From Fumia sp045645505 (lineage in GTDB: Bacteria > Bacillota > Clostridia > Oscillospirales > Ruminococcaceae), in contig JAZRIW010000002.1 in assembly GCA_045645505.1 (NCBI GenBank), positions 62,001 to 126,000 of the forward strand: a stretch of 64,000 nt of DNA. Direction: 5' to 3'. Within the stretch, counting starts at the first letter, position 1, and every line of letters begins with the position of its first letter. Of the stretch, positions 26,774 through 35,541 are shown piece by piece. A program made the position numbers and the translations under genes. A model generated the notes under the pieces. That model searched no databases and had not been told where the DNA came from. It saw only the letters and a list, made by a program, of their open reading frames with translations.

Positions 26774-27670
26774 ATGAATACAAAATCTGCTTTCGTTGCC
26801 ATTGTAGGCAAAGCAAATGTGGGAAAATCATCTCTTTTAAATATTTTTATGGGAGAAAAAATTGCAATTGTTTCCTCTAAACCACAGACCACCCGTACCC
26901 GAATTACAGGTGTGTTGACAGAGGATAATCTGCAACTTGTTTTTTTGGATACACCGGGATTTCACAAGGCTAAAACCAAATTGAGCGGTCATATGAATAA
27001 GGTTGTTACAACAAGCATTGGCGATGTTGATTTGGTTTTGTTTGTTGTTGAGCCAAAGGGTGCACTCAATGAAGAAGAACTTAAACTGATAGAAACTTTT
27101 AAACAGAGAAAGTTGCCTGTTTTTCTGGTGATAAATAAAATCGATTTGGTGGAAAAAGAGGACGTATTAAAAAGAATTGATGAGCTTAAAGATTTATACG
27201 ATTTTAATGCGATTGTCCCTATAAGTGTAACTGAGAATGATGGATTTGAGGATTTGAAAAATATCCTTTTTGAAAGCACTCCTGACGGACCGCATTATTT
27301 CCCTGATGACACTCTTACAGACCAGCCTGAGCGTGTTATCGTGGGGGAAGTTATCAGAGAAAAAATTCTTTTGAATATGCGTGATGAAATTCCTCACGGT
27401 ACAGCGGTAATGATTGAGAAAATGCGTGAGCGTGAAAGCAAAGATATTATTGATATAGAGGCCTATATTTATTGTGAAAAGGATAGCCATAAGGGAATGA
27501 TTATAGGCAAAGGCGGCAGTATGCTCAAAAAAATTGCATCTGAGGCAAGAAATGATTTAGAGGAATTTTTAGAGGCAAAAATTAATCTTAAATGTTGGGT
27601 AAAAGTAAAGGACGACTGGCGTAATAATGAAAGTATTATTCGTTCTTTAGGACTTAAATTTGAAAATTAA
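26774..27670 (+). CDS. era: GTPase Era
   Basis: Ribosome-assembly GTPase that binds the 3' end of 16S rRNA. G motifs: GKANVGKSSLLN (G1), a Thr-rich switch TTRTRITG (G2), DTPGFHK (G3), NKIDLV (G4). A C-terminal KH domain follows (GMIIGKGGSMLKKIASEAR). Length 298, typical. The gene follows dgkA by 11 bp and is followed by a yqzL-like small gene and recO. Confidence 0.96.
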   Translation: MNTKSAFVAIVGKANVGKSSLLNIFMGEKIAIVSSKPQTTRTRITGVLTEDNLQLVFLDTPGFHKAKTKLSGHMNKVVTTSIGDVDLVLFVVEPKGALNEEELKLIETFKQRKLPVFLVINKIDLVEKEDVLKRIDELKDLYDFNAIVPISVTENDGFEDLKNILFESTPDGPHYFPDDTLTDQPERVIVGEVIREKILLNMRDEIPHGTAVMIEKMRERESKDIIDIEAYIYCEKDSHKGMIIGKGGSMLKKIASEARNDLEEFLEAKINLKCWVKVKDDWRNNESIIRSLGLKFEN

Positions 27671-27749
27671 ATTCAAACTTTTTCCACCTATATTTCTATT
27701 TTATACGCAGAAAATTATAGTGTAAAAAATAGTTATAAAGGAGAAAAAA

Positions 27750-27926
27750 GTGGAAGATTATAAGTGGGAAAAATTTGAAAAAAGTGGGAAAATAATAGAT
27801 TATCTACGCTTTAAAAATATTTATTTTGAGGAGGGAACGTTTCTTGATAGTCAAAACAAACGGGATAGTTTTGGCACAAACGTCCCTCAGTTCACAGGAC
27901 AAAAAACTGACAATTCTGACAGCTGA
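27750..27926 (+). CDS. YqzL-like small protein overlapping recO
   Basis: A 58-codon frame starting at GTG 27750, seven bases after AAAGGAG (27737-27743). The N-terminus MEDYKWEKFEKSGKIIDYLR has the W-x-x-F-x-x-(T/S)G-x-I-x-x-YL pattern of the YqzL family, which in Bacillus lies between era and recO. The last 28 codons overlap recO in another frame, so the C-terminus (rich in Gln, Thr, Ser) may be unconstrained. The role of the family is not known. Confidence 0.65.
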   Translation: MEDYKWEKFEKSGKIIDYLRFKNIYFEEGTFLDSQNKRDSFGTNVPQFTGQKTDNSDS

Positions 27927-28590
27927 TTTAGGACTTGTTGAAGCTGTTTCAAGAAATCCGGTCGGTATGCGTTCAAAGCTTTCTGCGTCTTCAGAGGTCC
28001 TTGCTTACAGTGACTTTTGCCTTTACAAAGGCAAAAGTGGCTACATAATAAATTCGGCAGATCTGGAAAATAATTTTTATAAGTTGCGTGAAGATCTTTT
28101 GAGTTTGTCGTTGGCAGGTTATTTTTGCGAATTAACCCGTTTTATTATCCCTACAGAAGACAATGGCAAGGAAGTGCTAAGTTTAATTTTAAATACACTT
28201 TATCTTCTTGAACATAAAAAACGTTCTCCTAAATTGCTAAAAGCGATTTTTGAACTAAAACTGCTTTCTTTATCCGGGTTTATGCCTAATGTTACAAGCT
28301 GTTCAATATGTGGTTGTGAGGAAAGTGAAAAGATGTATTTTATCCCTGCTGAGGGCCGACTTATCTGTGAAAAATGTCTTGAACAAAGTTCATATAATGG
28401 TATTAAAATAATTTTGCCGATGGCTGTTAAAAAGGCGATGGAATATATACTTTTTTCAAATATAAAACAGGTTTTTTCATTTAAATTAAATGATGAAAGT
28501 GAAATGCTATTTGCTGATATAGCTGAGAAATTTGCACTTTATCATATTGGCGGTAATTTTAAATCTTTAGAATTTTATAAGAGTATCTGA
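27844..28590 (+). CDS. recO: DNA repair protein RecO
   Basis: RecO helps load RecA on SSB-coated DNA in the RecFOR pathway. The N-terminal OB fold starts IVKTNGIVLAQTSLSSQDKK, then LTADLGLVEAVSRN. The central zinc site has four Cys: CSICGCEESEKMYF and ICEKCL. About 248 residues. The TTG at 27844 follows GAGGAGGG; the TTG at 27826 is upstream of that site. It overlaps the small yqzL-like frame by 83 bp. Confidence 0.92.
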   Translation: MIVKTNGIVLAQTSLSSQDKKLTILTADLGLVEAVSRNPVGMRSKLSASSEVLAYSDFCLYKGKSGYIINSADLENNFYKLREDLLSLSLAGYFCELTRFIIPTEDNGKEVLSLILNTLYLLEHKKRSPKLLKAIFELKLLSLSGFMPNVTSCSICGCEESEKMYFIPAEGRLICEKCLEQSSYNGIKIILPMAVKKAMEYILFSNIKQVFSFKLNDESEMLFADIAEKFALYHIGGNFKSLEFYKSI

Positions 28591-28598
28591 GGACTGTT

Positions 28599-30974
28599 AT
28601 GAATAAAAAATATATAAAAACACTTGAACTTAATAAGGTTCTTTTAATGCTTTCGGATTTGTGCGTTTGCGAAGATGCTAAAAAGAAAGCAGAAAATTTA
28701 GAGCCATCTACCAATATTTATGAGGTGCAACGTGAAGTGCAACGCACAAATGATGCGTTTAATCTGACGGTGCGTTTTGGCACCCCTTCTTTTTCTGCGG
28801 TAAAAAATCCGGTAGAAAAACTTAAAATTGCTGAAGCGGGTGGTGTTTTATCAACCAAAGAGCTTTTGAATATCGAAGCAATTTTAAGACAAGGAAAGCT
28901 TTTGTCACAATGGGCTAATCAGTTTCAGAATGAAGAAAATTCAATCACAGAAGAATTGTTTTCGATTTATCAGAATAATTTACTTATGCGAGAGATATCT
29001 TCGGCGATTATAAGTGAGGAGGAAATTTCTGATAATGCTTCTGCTGAACTTTCGGCGATAAGACGGAAAATCCGTCAGACAGAGCTTAAGGCCCGTGAAA
29101 AATTAGAAGGTATTGTTCGTTCAGCAAGTTATCAGAAGTTTTTGCAGGATAATATTATCACAAGCAGAGACGGAAGATTTGTAGTTCCGGTAAAATCGGA
29201 ATATAAAAATGAAATCAGCGGTCTTGTGCATGATACTTCGGCAAGTGGTTCTACTTATTTTATTGAGCCTTCTGCTGTGGTTGAAGCTAACAATGAAATA
29301 AGAATATTAAAATCTAAAGAGCAGGCTGAAATTGAAAGAATTTTAGCAGAACTTTCTTCACATTGTGCGGAATACTCAGAGGATATTTCTATTCTTTTTA
29401 CGGAAATTATTGAGCTTAATCTTCTTTTTGCAAAAAGTACGCTTGCTTCTAAAATGAGAGCGCAGGCACCTAAAATTACTGATACCGGGGTTATAAATTT
29501 AAAAAAGGCACGACATCCGCTAATTGATGAAAAAAAGGTTGTGCCTATTGATGTGTATCTTGGAGAAAATTTTTCCACCCTTGTAATTACAGGTCCCAAC
29601 ACAGGTGGTAAAACGGTTACCTTAAAAACCATAGGACTTTTGACTTTAATGACAATGTGCGGACTTTTGATTCCGGTTAATGATAATTCTGAAATTTCAG
29701 TTTTTGAAAATGTTCTTGTAGATATCGGTGATGAGCAGAGTATTGAACAGTCGCTTTCGACTTTTTCAGCTCACATGACTAATATTATTTCGATTTTAGA
29801 AAAGGCAGATCATAATTCCCTGGTGTTACTTGATGAGTTGGGTTCAGGAACAGATCCGATAGAGGGTGCGGCACTGGCAACTTCTATTCTTGAGACCTTG
29901 CGTGAAAAAGGATCAAAAATCGCTGCTACTACTCATTATGCTGAGCTTAAAGCTTATGCTTTGCAGACTGATGATGTTGAAAATGCTTGTTGTGAGTTTG
30001 ATGTAGATAGTTTAAAGCCTACTTACAGACTTTTGATTGGAGTGCCCGGACGTTCAAATGCTTTTGCTATTTCACAAAAGCTCGGACTTTCTGATGATAT
30101 AATTAAAAAGGCAAATGCTATTGTTCAGAATGAGGATAAGCGATTTGAGGACGTCATTGACACTTTGGAAGAATCAAGGCTTCATTATGAAAAATTATCA
30201 GAAGAATTAAAGGAAAAGGCACGTGAAATTGAACAGACTCGCCTTGAAATTAAAAAACATAAGGAAAAGCTTCAGGCGGAAAAGACACGTGAAATTGAAA
30301 ATGCCAAGGCAAAAGCTATGCGTATTGTTTCGGATGTTCAGGCAAAAGCAGATGCTTTGGTGGACGAGCTTTCTGAACTTCGTCGCCAGAAAGACGCTGA
30401 GGAATTTTCACAGAATGTTCTCAAGGCACGTTCTCAGCTTAAAAATAAACTTAATAAAATTCACGATGCCGCTAATCCTATTACAAAACGTGAAAATATA
30501 AGTTATACTTTGCCAAGACCTTTAAAGGTTGGCGATGATGTTTTGATTTTTGATATTGATAAAGAGGGCGTTGTAATTAAAGCTCCTGATAAATCGGGTA
30601 ATGTGATGGTTCAGGCGGGAATTATAAAAACAAAGGTTAATATATCAAATTTAAGACTTTTGGAGAATAAACCTAAAGTTAAATTTAAAGGTTCAACTTA
30701 TAAGCCTACAAAAGATATTTCTAAGCGTAAAATCAATACTGATTGTGATTTAAGAGGAAAGACAGTTGAGGAAGCACTTATGGACCTTGACAGTTTTATT
30801 GATAATGCAGTTCTTTCAAATCTTAATCAGATTACAATTATTCATGGCAAAGGAACGGGGGCATTGCGTACTGCAGTGCAACAACATTTGCGGTTTCATA
30901 AGAGTATTAAGACTTTCAGACTTGGAGTTTTTGGTGAAGGCGAAATGGGAGTTACAATTGCAGAATTAAAATAA
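28599..30974 (+). CDS. mutS2: MutS2 (endonuclease MutS2, Smr domain)
   Basis: MutS2 family ATPase; known roles are anti-recombination and rescue of collided ribosomes. The 791 residues show a clamp/lever region, Walker A GPNTGGKTVTLKTIG, LSTFSAHMTNII and Walker B LLDELGSGTDPIEGAAL. A charged coiled coil follows (about 520-620), then a KOW-like segment (VGDDVLIFDIDKEGVVI) and a C-terminal Smr nuclease domain with DLRGKTVEEALMDLDSFID and HGKGTGALRTAVQQHL. The MutS mismatch-recognition domain is absent, as usual. Last gene of the era operon. Confidence 0.95.
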   Translation: MNKKYIKTLELNKVLLMLSDLCVCEDAKKKAENLEPSTNIYEVQREVQRTNDAFNLTVRFGTPSFSAVKNPVEKLKIAEAGGVLSTKELLNIEAILRQGKLLSQWANQFQNEENSITEELFSIYQNNLLMREISSAIISEEEISDNASAELSAIRRKIRQTELKAREKLEGIVRSASYQKFLQDNIITSRDGRFVVPVKSEYKNEISGLVHDTSASGSTYFIEPSAVVEANNEIRILKSKEQAEIERILAELSSHCAEYSEDISILFTEIIELNLLFAKSTLASKMRAQAPKITDTGVINLKKARHPLIDEKKVVPIDVYLGENFSTLVITGPNTGGKTVTLKTIGLLTLMTMCGLLIPVNDNSEISVFENVLVDIGDEQSIEQSLSTFSAHMTNIISILEKADHNSLVLLDELGSGTDPIEGAALATSILETLREKGSKIAATTHYAELKAYALQTDDVENACCEFDVDSLKPTYRLLIGVPGRSNAFAISQKLGLSDDIIKKANAIVQNEDKRFEDVIDTLEESRLHYEKLSEELKEKAREIEQTRLEIKKHKEKLQAEKTREIENAKAKAMRIVSDVQAKADALVDELSELRRQKDAEEFSQNVLKARSQLKNKLNKIHDAANPITKRENISYTLPRPLKVGDDVLIFDIDKEGVVIKAPDKSGNVMVQAGIIKTKVNISNLRLLENKPKVKFKGSTYKPTKDISKRKINTDCDLRGKTVEEALMDLDSFIDNAVLSNLNQITIIHGKGTGALRTAVQQHLRFHKSIKTFRLGVFGEGEMGVTIAELK

Positions 30975-31006
30975 TTAAAGCCGATGCAAAAGCATCGGCT
31001 TTAATT
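30973..31006. terminator. Bidirectional terminator between mutS2 and potD
   Basis: A perfect 15-bp stem (30973-30987 with 30992-31006; core AAGCCGATGC/GCATCGGCTT) with a 4-nt A loop separates two convergent operons. The T-tract is interrupted, but the stem is strong. Confidence 0.8.
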
Positions 31007-31010
31007 TATA

Positions 31011-32069
31011 TTATTCAGCTATAATTTCGTTCCATAAATCCTGAATAAGGAGATTGGTTTCATCGGGGAGGTTTGTAAAACTTTCACAGTTTTTAAGAAC
31101 CTCGTCTGAGGGGTAAATTATTGGATTTTGCTTTGTTTCTTCGTCTAATGCGTCATATACATTGGTAAGCGGAGTGGAGTAACAGATTTTTTCAATATTT
31201 GCTTTACCAATTTCTGTTTCACACATAAAGTTTATGAATTGTTCTGCTAAATCCTTGTTAGGACTTCCTTTTGGGATGCACATAGAGTCAATGAATATAT
31301 TACTTCCTTCTTTAGGCATTACAAATGCTAAGTCGGGGTTTTCTAAAATCATTGTGACTGCATCACCTGCATAATACGGTGCTACTGCTGCTTCACCGAT
31401 TTCCATTTTATCAAAAATTTCATCCATTACATAGGTCTGCAAAACATCTTTTTGTTCTTTTAAGATTTCTGCACATTCCCTGATTTCAGCTTCATCTGTT
31501 GTGTTCTGGGAATATCCAAGGAGTTTTTGGGCAATTCCAAATGCATCACGGGAGTTTAAAAACATTAAGATATTGTCTTTATATTTTTCGTCCCACAAAA
31601 TATTCCAGCTGTCAGGAGTGCCCTCTACCATTGTTTTGTTATAAACAAGGCCCACTGTGCCCCATGTGTAAGGTACCGTATATTTTCCTTCGGGGTCAAA
31701 ATCAGGAGTTCTGAAATTATCCATAACATACTGGATATTTGGAATATTATCAAAATTGAGTTCTTCGAGCATATCTTCATTAATCATACGGGAGATCATA
31801 TAGTCAGAGGGGATAATTACGTCGTAGCTTACTGAACCGCTTTTGATTTTGGTGTACATTTCTTCGTTTGTTGAGAACATATCATATTGAACTTTGACAC
31901 CGAATTTTTCTTCAAATTCTTCAATGGTATCTAAAGTGTCATCAGTGCCGTCAGAGATATATTCTCCCCAGTTGTAAACTTTTAAAACGGGTTTCTTTTC
32001 ACCTTCGCAACTTGTTATCATAATTGCTGAGAAAGTTATTATAAGTAACAGTGAAATTATTTTTTTCAT
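31011..32069 (-). CDS. potD: Spermidine/putrescine-binding lipoprotein PotD
   Basis: Extracellular binding protein of the polyamine ABC transporter. Signal peptide with lipobox IMITSC, then VLKVYNWGEYISDG, the PotD/PotF start of the mature protein, and YDVIIPSDYMISRM. The length of about 352 fits. It is the last gene of potABCD, with gaps of 14 bp or less. Specificity for putrescine or spermidine is not decided here. Confidence 0.93.
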   Translation of the reverse strand: MKKIISLLLIITFSAIMITSCEGEKKPVLKVYNWGEYISDGTDDTLDTIEEFEEKFGVKVQYDMFSTNEEMYTKIKSGSVSYDVIIPSDYMISRMINEDMLEELNFDNIPNIQYVMDNFRTPDFDPEGKYTVPYTWGTVGLVYNKTMVEGTPDSWNILWDEKYKDNILMFLNSRDAFGIAQKLLGYSQNTTDEAEIRECAEILKEQKDVLQTYVMDEIFDKMEIGEAAVAPYYAGDAVTMILENPDLAFVMPKEGSNIFIDSMCIPKGSPNKDLAEQFINFMCETEIGKANIEKICYSTPLTNVYDALDEETKQNPIIYPSDEVLKNCESFTNLPDETNLLIQDLWNEIIAE

Positions 32070-32083
32070 CTATCTATCTCCTT

Positions 32084-32902
32084 TTAAATGTTTTGAGCCT
32101 GAGGTTTTTGCATTTTCTTAACGCGTTTTGCTTCAATGATGTTCATTATTATCAAAAGCACTAAAACGATAAGGAAAATTATTGTGGAAAGGGCATTTAT
32201 CTGTGGATTAACTTTTTTTCTTACCATTGCATAAATCGTTGTCGGTAACATTTTAAATCCGTCGCCTGATGTGAAATATGTAATAACAAAATCATCGAGC
32301 GAAAAGGTAAATGCCATCATAAATCCGGTTGCAATTCCGGTCATAATCTGCGGAATCACGACTTTAAAAAATGCCTTCATAGGGGTACAACCTAAATCAA
32401 GTGCGGCTTCAAATAAATTCTGATCCATCTGTCTTAATTTTGGAAGTACATTCAAAATTACATAGGGAAGACAAAAAGTTACATGAGCAATTAAAACGGT
32501 TGAAAATCCTAAAGGAAACTTAAATACATTTTTAAACCATACAAATAACAGCATCATCGAAATACCGGTTACAATTTCAGGGTTTAAAACCGGAAGATAG
32601 GTAACATTCATCATAAGGGTTCTGCTTTTCTTACTCATACGATTTATGCCGATTGCGGCCATGGTGCCCATAATTGTTGCAATAACAGCAGAACAGAGTG
32701 CCATGAGAAGGCTGTTAAAAAGGCTTGTGATTATAAGCTCATTTTCAAATAGCTGACGATACCATTTTAAGGTGAATCCTGTAAAAAAAGCACGGGATTT
32801 TGATTCGTTAAAGGAAAATATCATCAACACAATGATCGGGGCATATAAAAATGCAAAAATAAGTCCGATATAGATTTTAGAAAAAAATCCACTTTTTTTC
32901 AT
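32084..32902 (-). CDS. potC: Polyamine ABC transporter permease PotC
   Basis: Second membrane subunit. The 272 residues have about six hydrophobic helices, starting IYIGLIFAFLYAPIIVLMIFSF. The ATPase-contact loop EAALDLGCTPMKAFFKVVIP is intact. ATG at 32902 overlaps the potB stop in an ATGA arrangement, so translation is coupled. Confidence 0.93.
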   Translation of the reverse strand: MKKSGFFSKIYIGLIFAFLYAPIIVLMIFSFNESKSRAFFTGFTLKWYRQLFENELIITSLFNSLLMALCSAVIATIMGTMAAIGINRMSKKSRTLMMNVTYLPVLNPEIVTGISMMLLFVWFKNVFKFPLGFSTVLIAHVTFCLPYVILNVLPKLRQMDQNLFEAALDLGCTPMKAFFKVVIPQIMTGIATGFMMAFTFSLDDFVITYFTSGDGFKMLPTTIYAMVRKKVNPQINALSTIIFLIVLVLLIIMNIIEAKRVKKMQKPQAQNI

Positions 32903-33720
32903 ATCAGCATACCCTCCATTTCTTCATCGTCGAAACGGTTGATTATACTCATAATAATAAGGATTATCGCCATTAATATTAAGGCCATTGCGGAGCCGAC
33001 ATTGGGATTATAAATACTTCCTAAGAATTGTTGTTCAATCAAGTCACCGATGAGCAGATTTTTTCCGCCGCCCAACATTCTTGAGATGATAAAAGTTGAT
33101 ACTGATGGTACAAATACCATAGTGATTCCCGTGATTATACCGGGCAAACTCAAAGGAAGTAATATCTTCATAAAAACATGGCGTCCGTTTGCTCCTAAAT
33201 CCTGTGCCGCTTCAATAACCGATTTGTCGATTTTTACCATTATCGAATGAAGAGGCATAATCATAAAGGGAAGATAATTGTAAACCATACCGAGTATAAC
33301 AGCACCCGGAGTGTTTATCATTGTAAAAGGTCCTATTCCTAAAAGTTCTAAAAATTTATTGATAAGTCCCTCTTTTTCAAGTAAAGTCATCCACGCGTAT
33401 GTACGCAGTAAGAAACTCATCCACATAGGGAGCATCAAAAGCATTATCATTGTGCGTTGAGCAACTTCACTCATACGGGATATCATATAAGCAATAGGAA
33501 AGGAAATGATTAAGCAGATAATTGTTGCGATTGCCGAAAGATTAATTGATTTTAAAAAAACATGAGAGTATTTACCGATACTTAAGATATTTTCGAAGGT
33601 GAAGCCACCGTCTCTTGAAGTAAAAGCAAATACCAAAACCATAATAAGTGGAACTAAAATAAATATTATAGTCCAGATAAGGTAAGGAACTGAAGCAAAA
33701 ATACTTTTTTTACTATTCAA
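32899..33720 (-). CDS. potB: Polyamine ABC transporter permease PotB
   Basis: First membrane subunit. The 273 residues have an N-terminal helix VPYLIWTIIFILVPLIMVLV, about six helices in all and the EAA loop EAAQDLGANGRHVFMKILLP. The start is a TTG at 33720 lying in the last codons of potA (8-bp overlap); the TTG probably depends on ribosomes arriving from potA. Confidence 0.93.
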   Translation of the reverse strand: MNSKKSIFASVPYLIWTIIFILVPLIMVLVFAFTSRDGGFTFENILSIGKYSHVFLKSINLSAIATIICLIISFPIAYMISRMSEVAQRTMIMLLMLPMWMSFLLRTYAWMTLLEKEGLINKFLELLGIGPFTMINTPGAVILGMVYNYLPFMIMPLHSIMVKIDKSVIEAAQDLGANGRHVFMKILLPLSLPGIITGITMVFVPSVSTFIISRMLGGGKNLLIGDLIEQQFLGSIYNPNVGSAMALILMAIILIIMSIINRFDDEEMEGMLI

Positions 33721-35110
33721 TTTCAGTTACCTCCGTATTTGAGATAGGGGTAACAATTATTTTGTCAAAATCGAATTTTATACCGATGTCAGTAGCAACC
33801 TGCTGGTCAAGATAAGAGTGGATAAGTACACTTTTACCGCCCTCGTAGGTGTAAACTACAAGTTCATTATAATCCCCTTTATAAACTAATGATTCAAGGT
33901 AAACTGTCATATCTGCGTGGTCAACAGATACTACTTCTATATCTTTGGGAGATATGGTGAGGTTTACGTTGGTTTCTTCGGGAAGGTTTAAATTTTCCCT
34001 TTTAAAAGTGATTCCTAAAAATTCAATGGTGTCTTCACTTACTACCTTGCCTTCTAAAATGTTTTTATCATTTTCAAAAAGGCGTTTCATAATGTGAATC
34101 GCATCAGAGGTGAAATGAATACCTACAGTTGTGCCAATGGGTTCCATTTTTGTAGAATGGACAAGCCAGCAAAGGCCTCCGCATTTTACAGTCATTTCAT
34201 AGTGGACACCTTTAAAAACAACATTTTCAACAACACCTGTGAGTTTTGATTTACCTGCTTCAACTAAAGTTATATCTTCAGGGCGAAGTACAACATCAAC
34301 AGGTGTGTTGTTGCCAAAACCTGCATCAAGGCATTCAAAAGTTTCACCGCAGAAGGAAACGAGATAGTCTTTTTGCATAATTGCATCAAAGATATTACTT
34401 TCACCTATAAAGTCTGCAACGAAAGCATTTTCAGGTTCGTTATAGATATCTTCAGGTTTTCCTGCCTGCTGGATAACACCATCTTTCATTACCACAACCA
34501 TATCGCTCATAGTGAGTGCTTCTTCTTGGTCGTGTGTAACATAGATGAAGGTGATTTTTAATTTTTGCTGAATTTGCATAAGCTCAATTTGCATATCCTT
34601 GCGAAGTTTCAAATCAAGCGCACCCAAAGGCTCGTCCAGAAGTAAAATTTTAGGATTATTGACAAGAGCTCTTGCAATTGCAACACGTTGTTGCTGTCCG
34701 CCTGAAAGACGACTTACTTTTCGGCTTTCAAAGCCCTTAAGGTCAACAATTTCAAGCATTTTCAAAACGCGTGTTTTTATTTCTTTTTTATCGACTTTCT
34801 GAATTTTAAGTCCGAAAGCGATATTGTCAAAAACGTTTAGATGAGGAAAAAGTGCATAACGCTGAAAAACTGTGTTAATCGGTCTTTTGTGAGGTGGTAC
34901 ATTGTTAATATTTTTTCCATCTAAAAAAACATCACCCTCGTCAGGAGAAACAAAACCACCGATAATTCTTAACAATGTCGTTTTACCACAACCCGATGGG
35001 CCTAAAAGGGTAACGAATTGTCCGTCCTCAACTTTAAGAGAAACGTTATCGAGAATTCTGTCGCCATCATAACTGAGAATAATGTCTTTAAGTTCAATAA
35101 TGCTATTCAT
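33713..35110 (-). CDS. potA: Polyamine ABC transporter ATPase PotA with duplicated C-terminal domain
   Basis: Energises polyamine uptake. Walker A GPSGCGKTTLLRIIGG, Q-loop FQRYALFPHL, signature LSGGQQQRVAIARAL, Walker B ILLLDEPLGALD and switch His VTHDQEE are intact. The ATG at 35110 is preceded by AAAGGGGG; an upstream frame reaching 35179 runs through the leader and is rejected. The 466 residues exceed the usual 350-380: two similar C-terminal TOBE-type segments of about 105 residues follow each other, one with VVLRPEDITLVEAG, the other with LTISPKDIEVVSVD, and each with a V(F/Y)KG motif. First gene of the operon. Confidence 0.93.
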   Translation of the reverse strand: MNSIIELKDIILSYDGDRILDNVSLKVEDGQFVTLLGPSGCGKTTLLRIIGGFVSPDEGDVFLDGKNINNVPPHKRPINTVFQRYALFPHLNVFDNIAFGLKIQKVDKKEIKTRVLKMLEIVDLKGFESRKVSRLSGGQQQRVAIARALVNNPKILLLDEPLGALDLKLRKDMQIELMQIQQKLKITFIYVTHDQEEALTMSDMVVVMKDGVIQQAGKPEDIYNEPENAFVADFIGESNIFDAIMQKDYLVSFCGETFECLDAGFGNNTPVDVVLRPEDITLVEAGKSKLTGVVENVVFKGVHYEMTVKCGGLCWLVHSTKMEPIGTTVGIHFTSDAIHIMKRLFENDKNILEGKVVSEDTIEFLGITFKRENLNLPEETNVNLTISPKDIEVVSVDHADMTVYLESLVYKGDYNELVVYTYEGGKSVLIHSYLDQQVATDIGIKFDFDKIIVTPISNTEVTEIE

Positions 35111-35264
35111 AATTGCATCCCCCTTTGCGGAATTAGTACATCTGTACCCATTGATTCTTTTGAAGTCATCCGCCCGCAAAAGGCTTTATGCCTGTATCCT
35201 TTGTCGATAACAGACTTCACAGCGACACATACGAATCAATGATTGACAGTAGACACAAAATAAT
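35111..35264 (-). ncRNA. Structured 5' leader of potABCD, candidate translational riboswitch
   Basis: Between the promoter and potA the transcript (read on the minus strand) has an outer stem P1 of 9 bp, CATTGATTC (35241-35233) with GAATCAATG (35157-35149). A 7-bp P2 is TGAAGTC (35219-35213) with GACTTCA (35167-35161), enclosing further small helices. A strand within P2, CCTTTTGCGG (35183-35174), can form ten consecutive pairs (one G-U) with CCGCAAAGGG (35130-35121). That partner overlaps the potA ribosome site AAAGGGGG. This pairing crosses P1 and P2 and would make a pseudoknot that hides the site. I could not match it to a riboswitch class I know. No T-box, purine or GEMM signature is seen. 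Confidence 0.6.
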
Positions 35265-35270
35265 AAGAAT

Positions 35271-35299
35271 ACTATATCCCTAAATTATAATAAAGTCAA
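35271..35299 (-). promoter_or_regulatory. Promoter of potABCD
   Basis: Minus strand: TTGACT (35299-35294), 17-bp spacer, TATAGT (35276-35271). The predicted start near 35264 gives a leader of about 154 nt. Confidence 0.7.
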
Positions 35300-35482
35300 T
35301 AGATTTATGAAAAATAATCTCTATTTTTGCGAAATTTATCATAATTGTTCCCTTTTTAAAAAAAACGACTGAATTTATCTCTTTATTTCACCCGAATTCT
35401 CTTTAGTTCTTTTAATTTCGTCAAAATCCGAAAAAATCATTAAAAAGCTCTTCTTTTGTGTATTTTGACAAAAATTTTTTGG

Positions 35483-35511
35483 TTGATTTGTTCAAAAAAA
35501 AGTGATACTAT
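35483..35511 (+). promoter_or_regulatory. Putative promoter of the HTH-nucleotidyltransferase gene
   Basis: TTGATT (35483-35488), 17-bp spacer, TACTAT (35506-35511). Transcription would begin near 35518, giving a leader of about 25 nt. A perfect TTGACA at 35465-35470 lacks a -10 at the proper distance. Confidence 0.4.
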
Positions 35512-35541
35512 TGTAATATGAACGATGATGAGGTGAAATTA

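Noticed and set aside
35111..35264. T-box or terminator-type attenuator before potA
   Set aside because: No T-box GGUGG-type antiterminator motif and no U-tailed terminator stem; the pairing targets the ribosome site instead.
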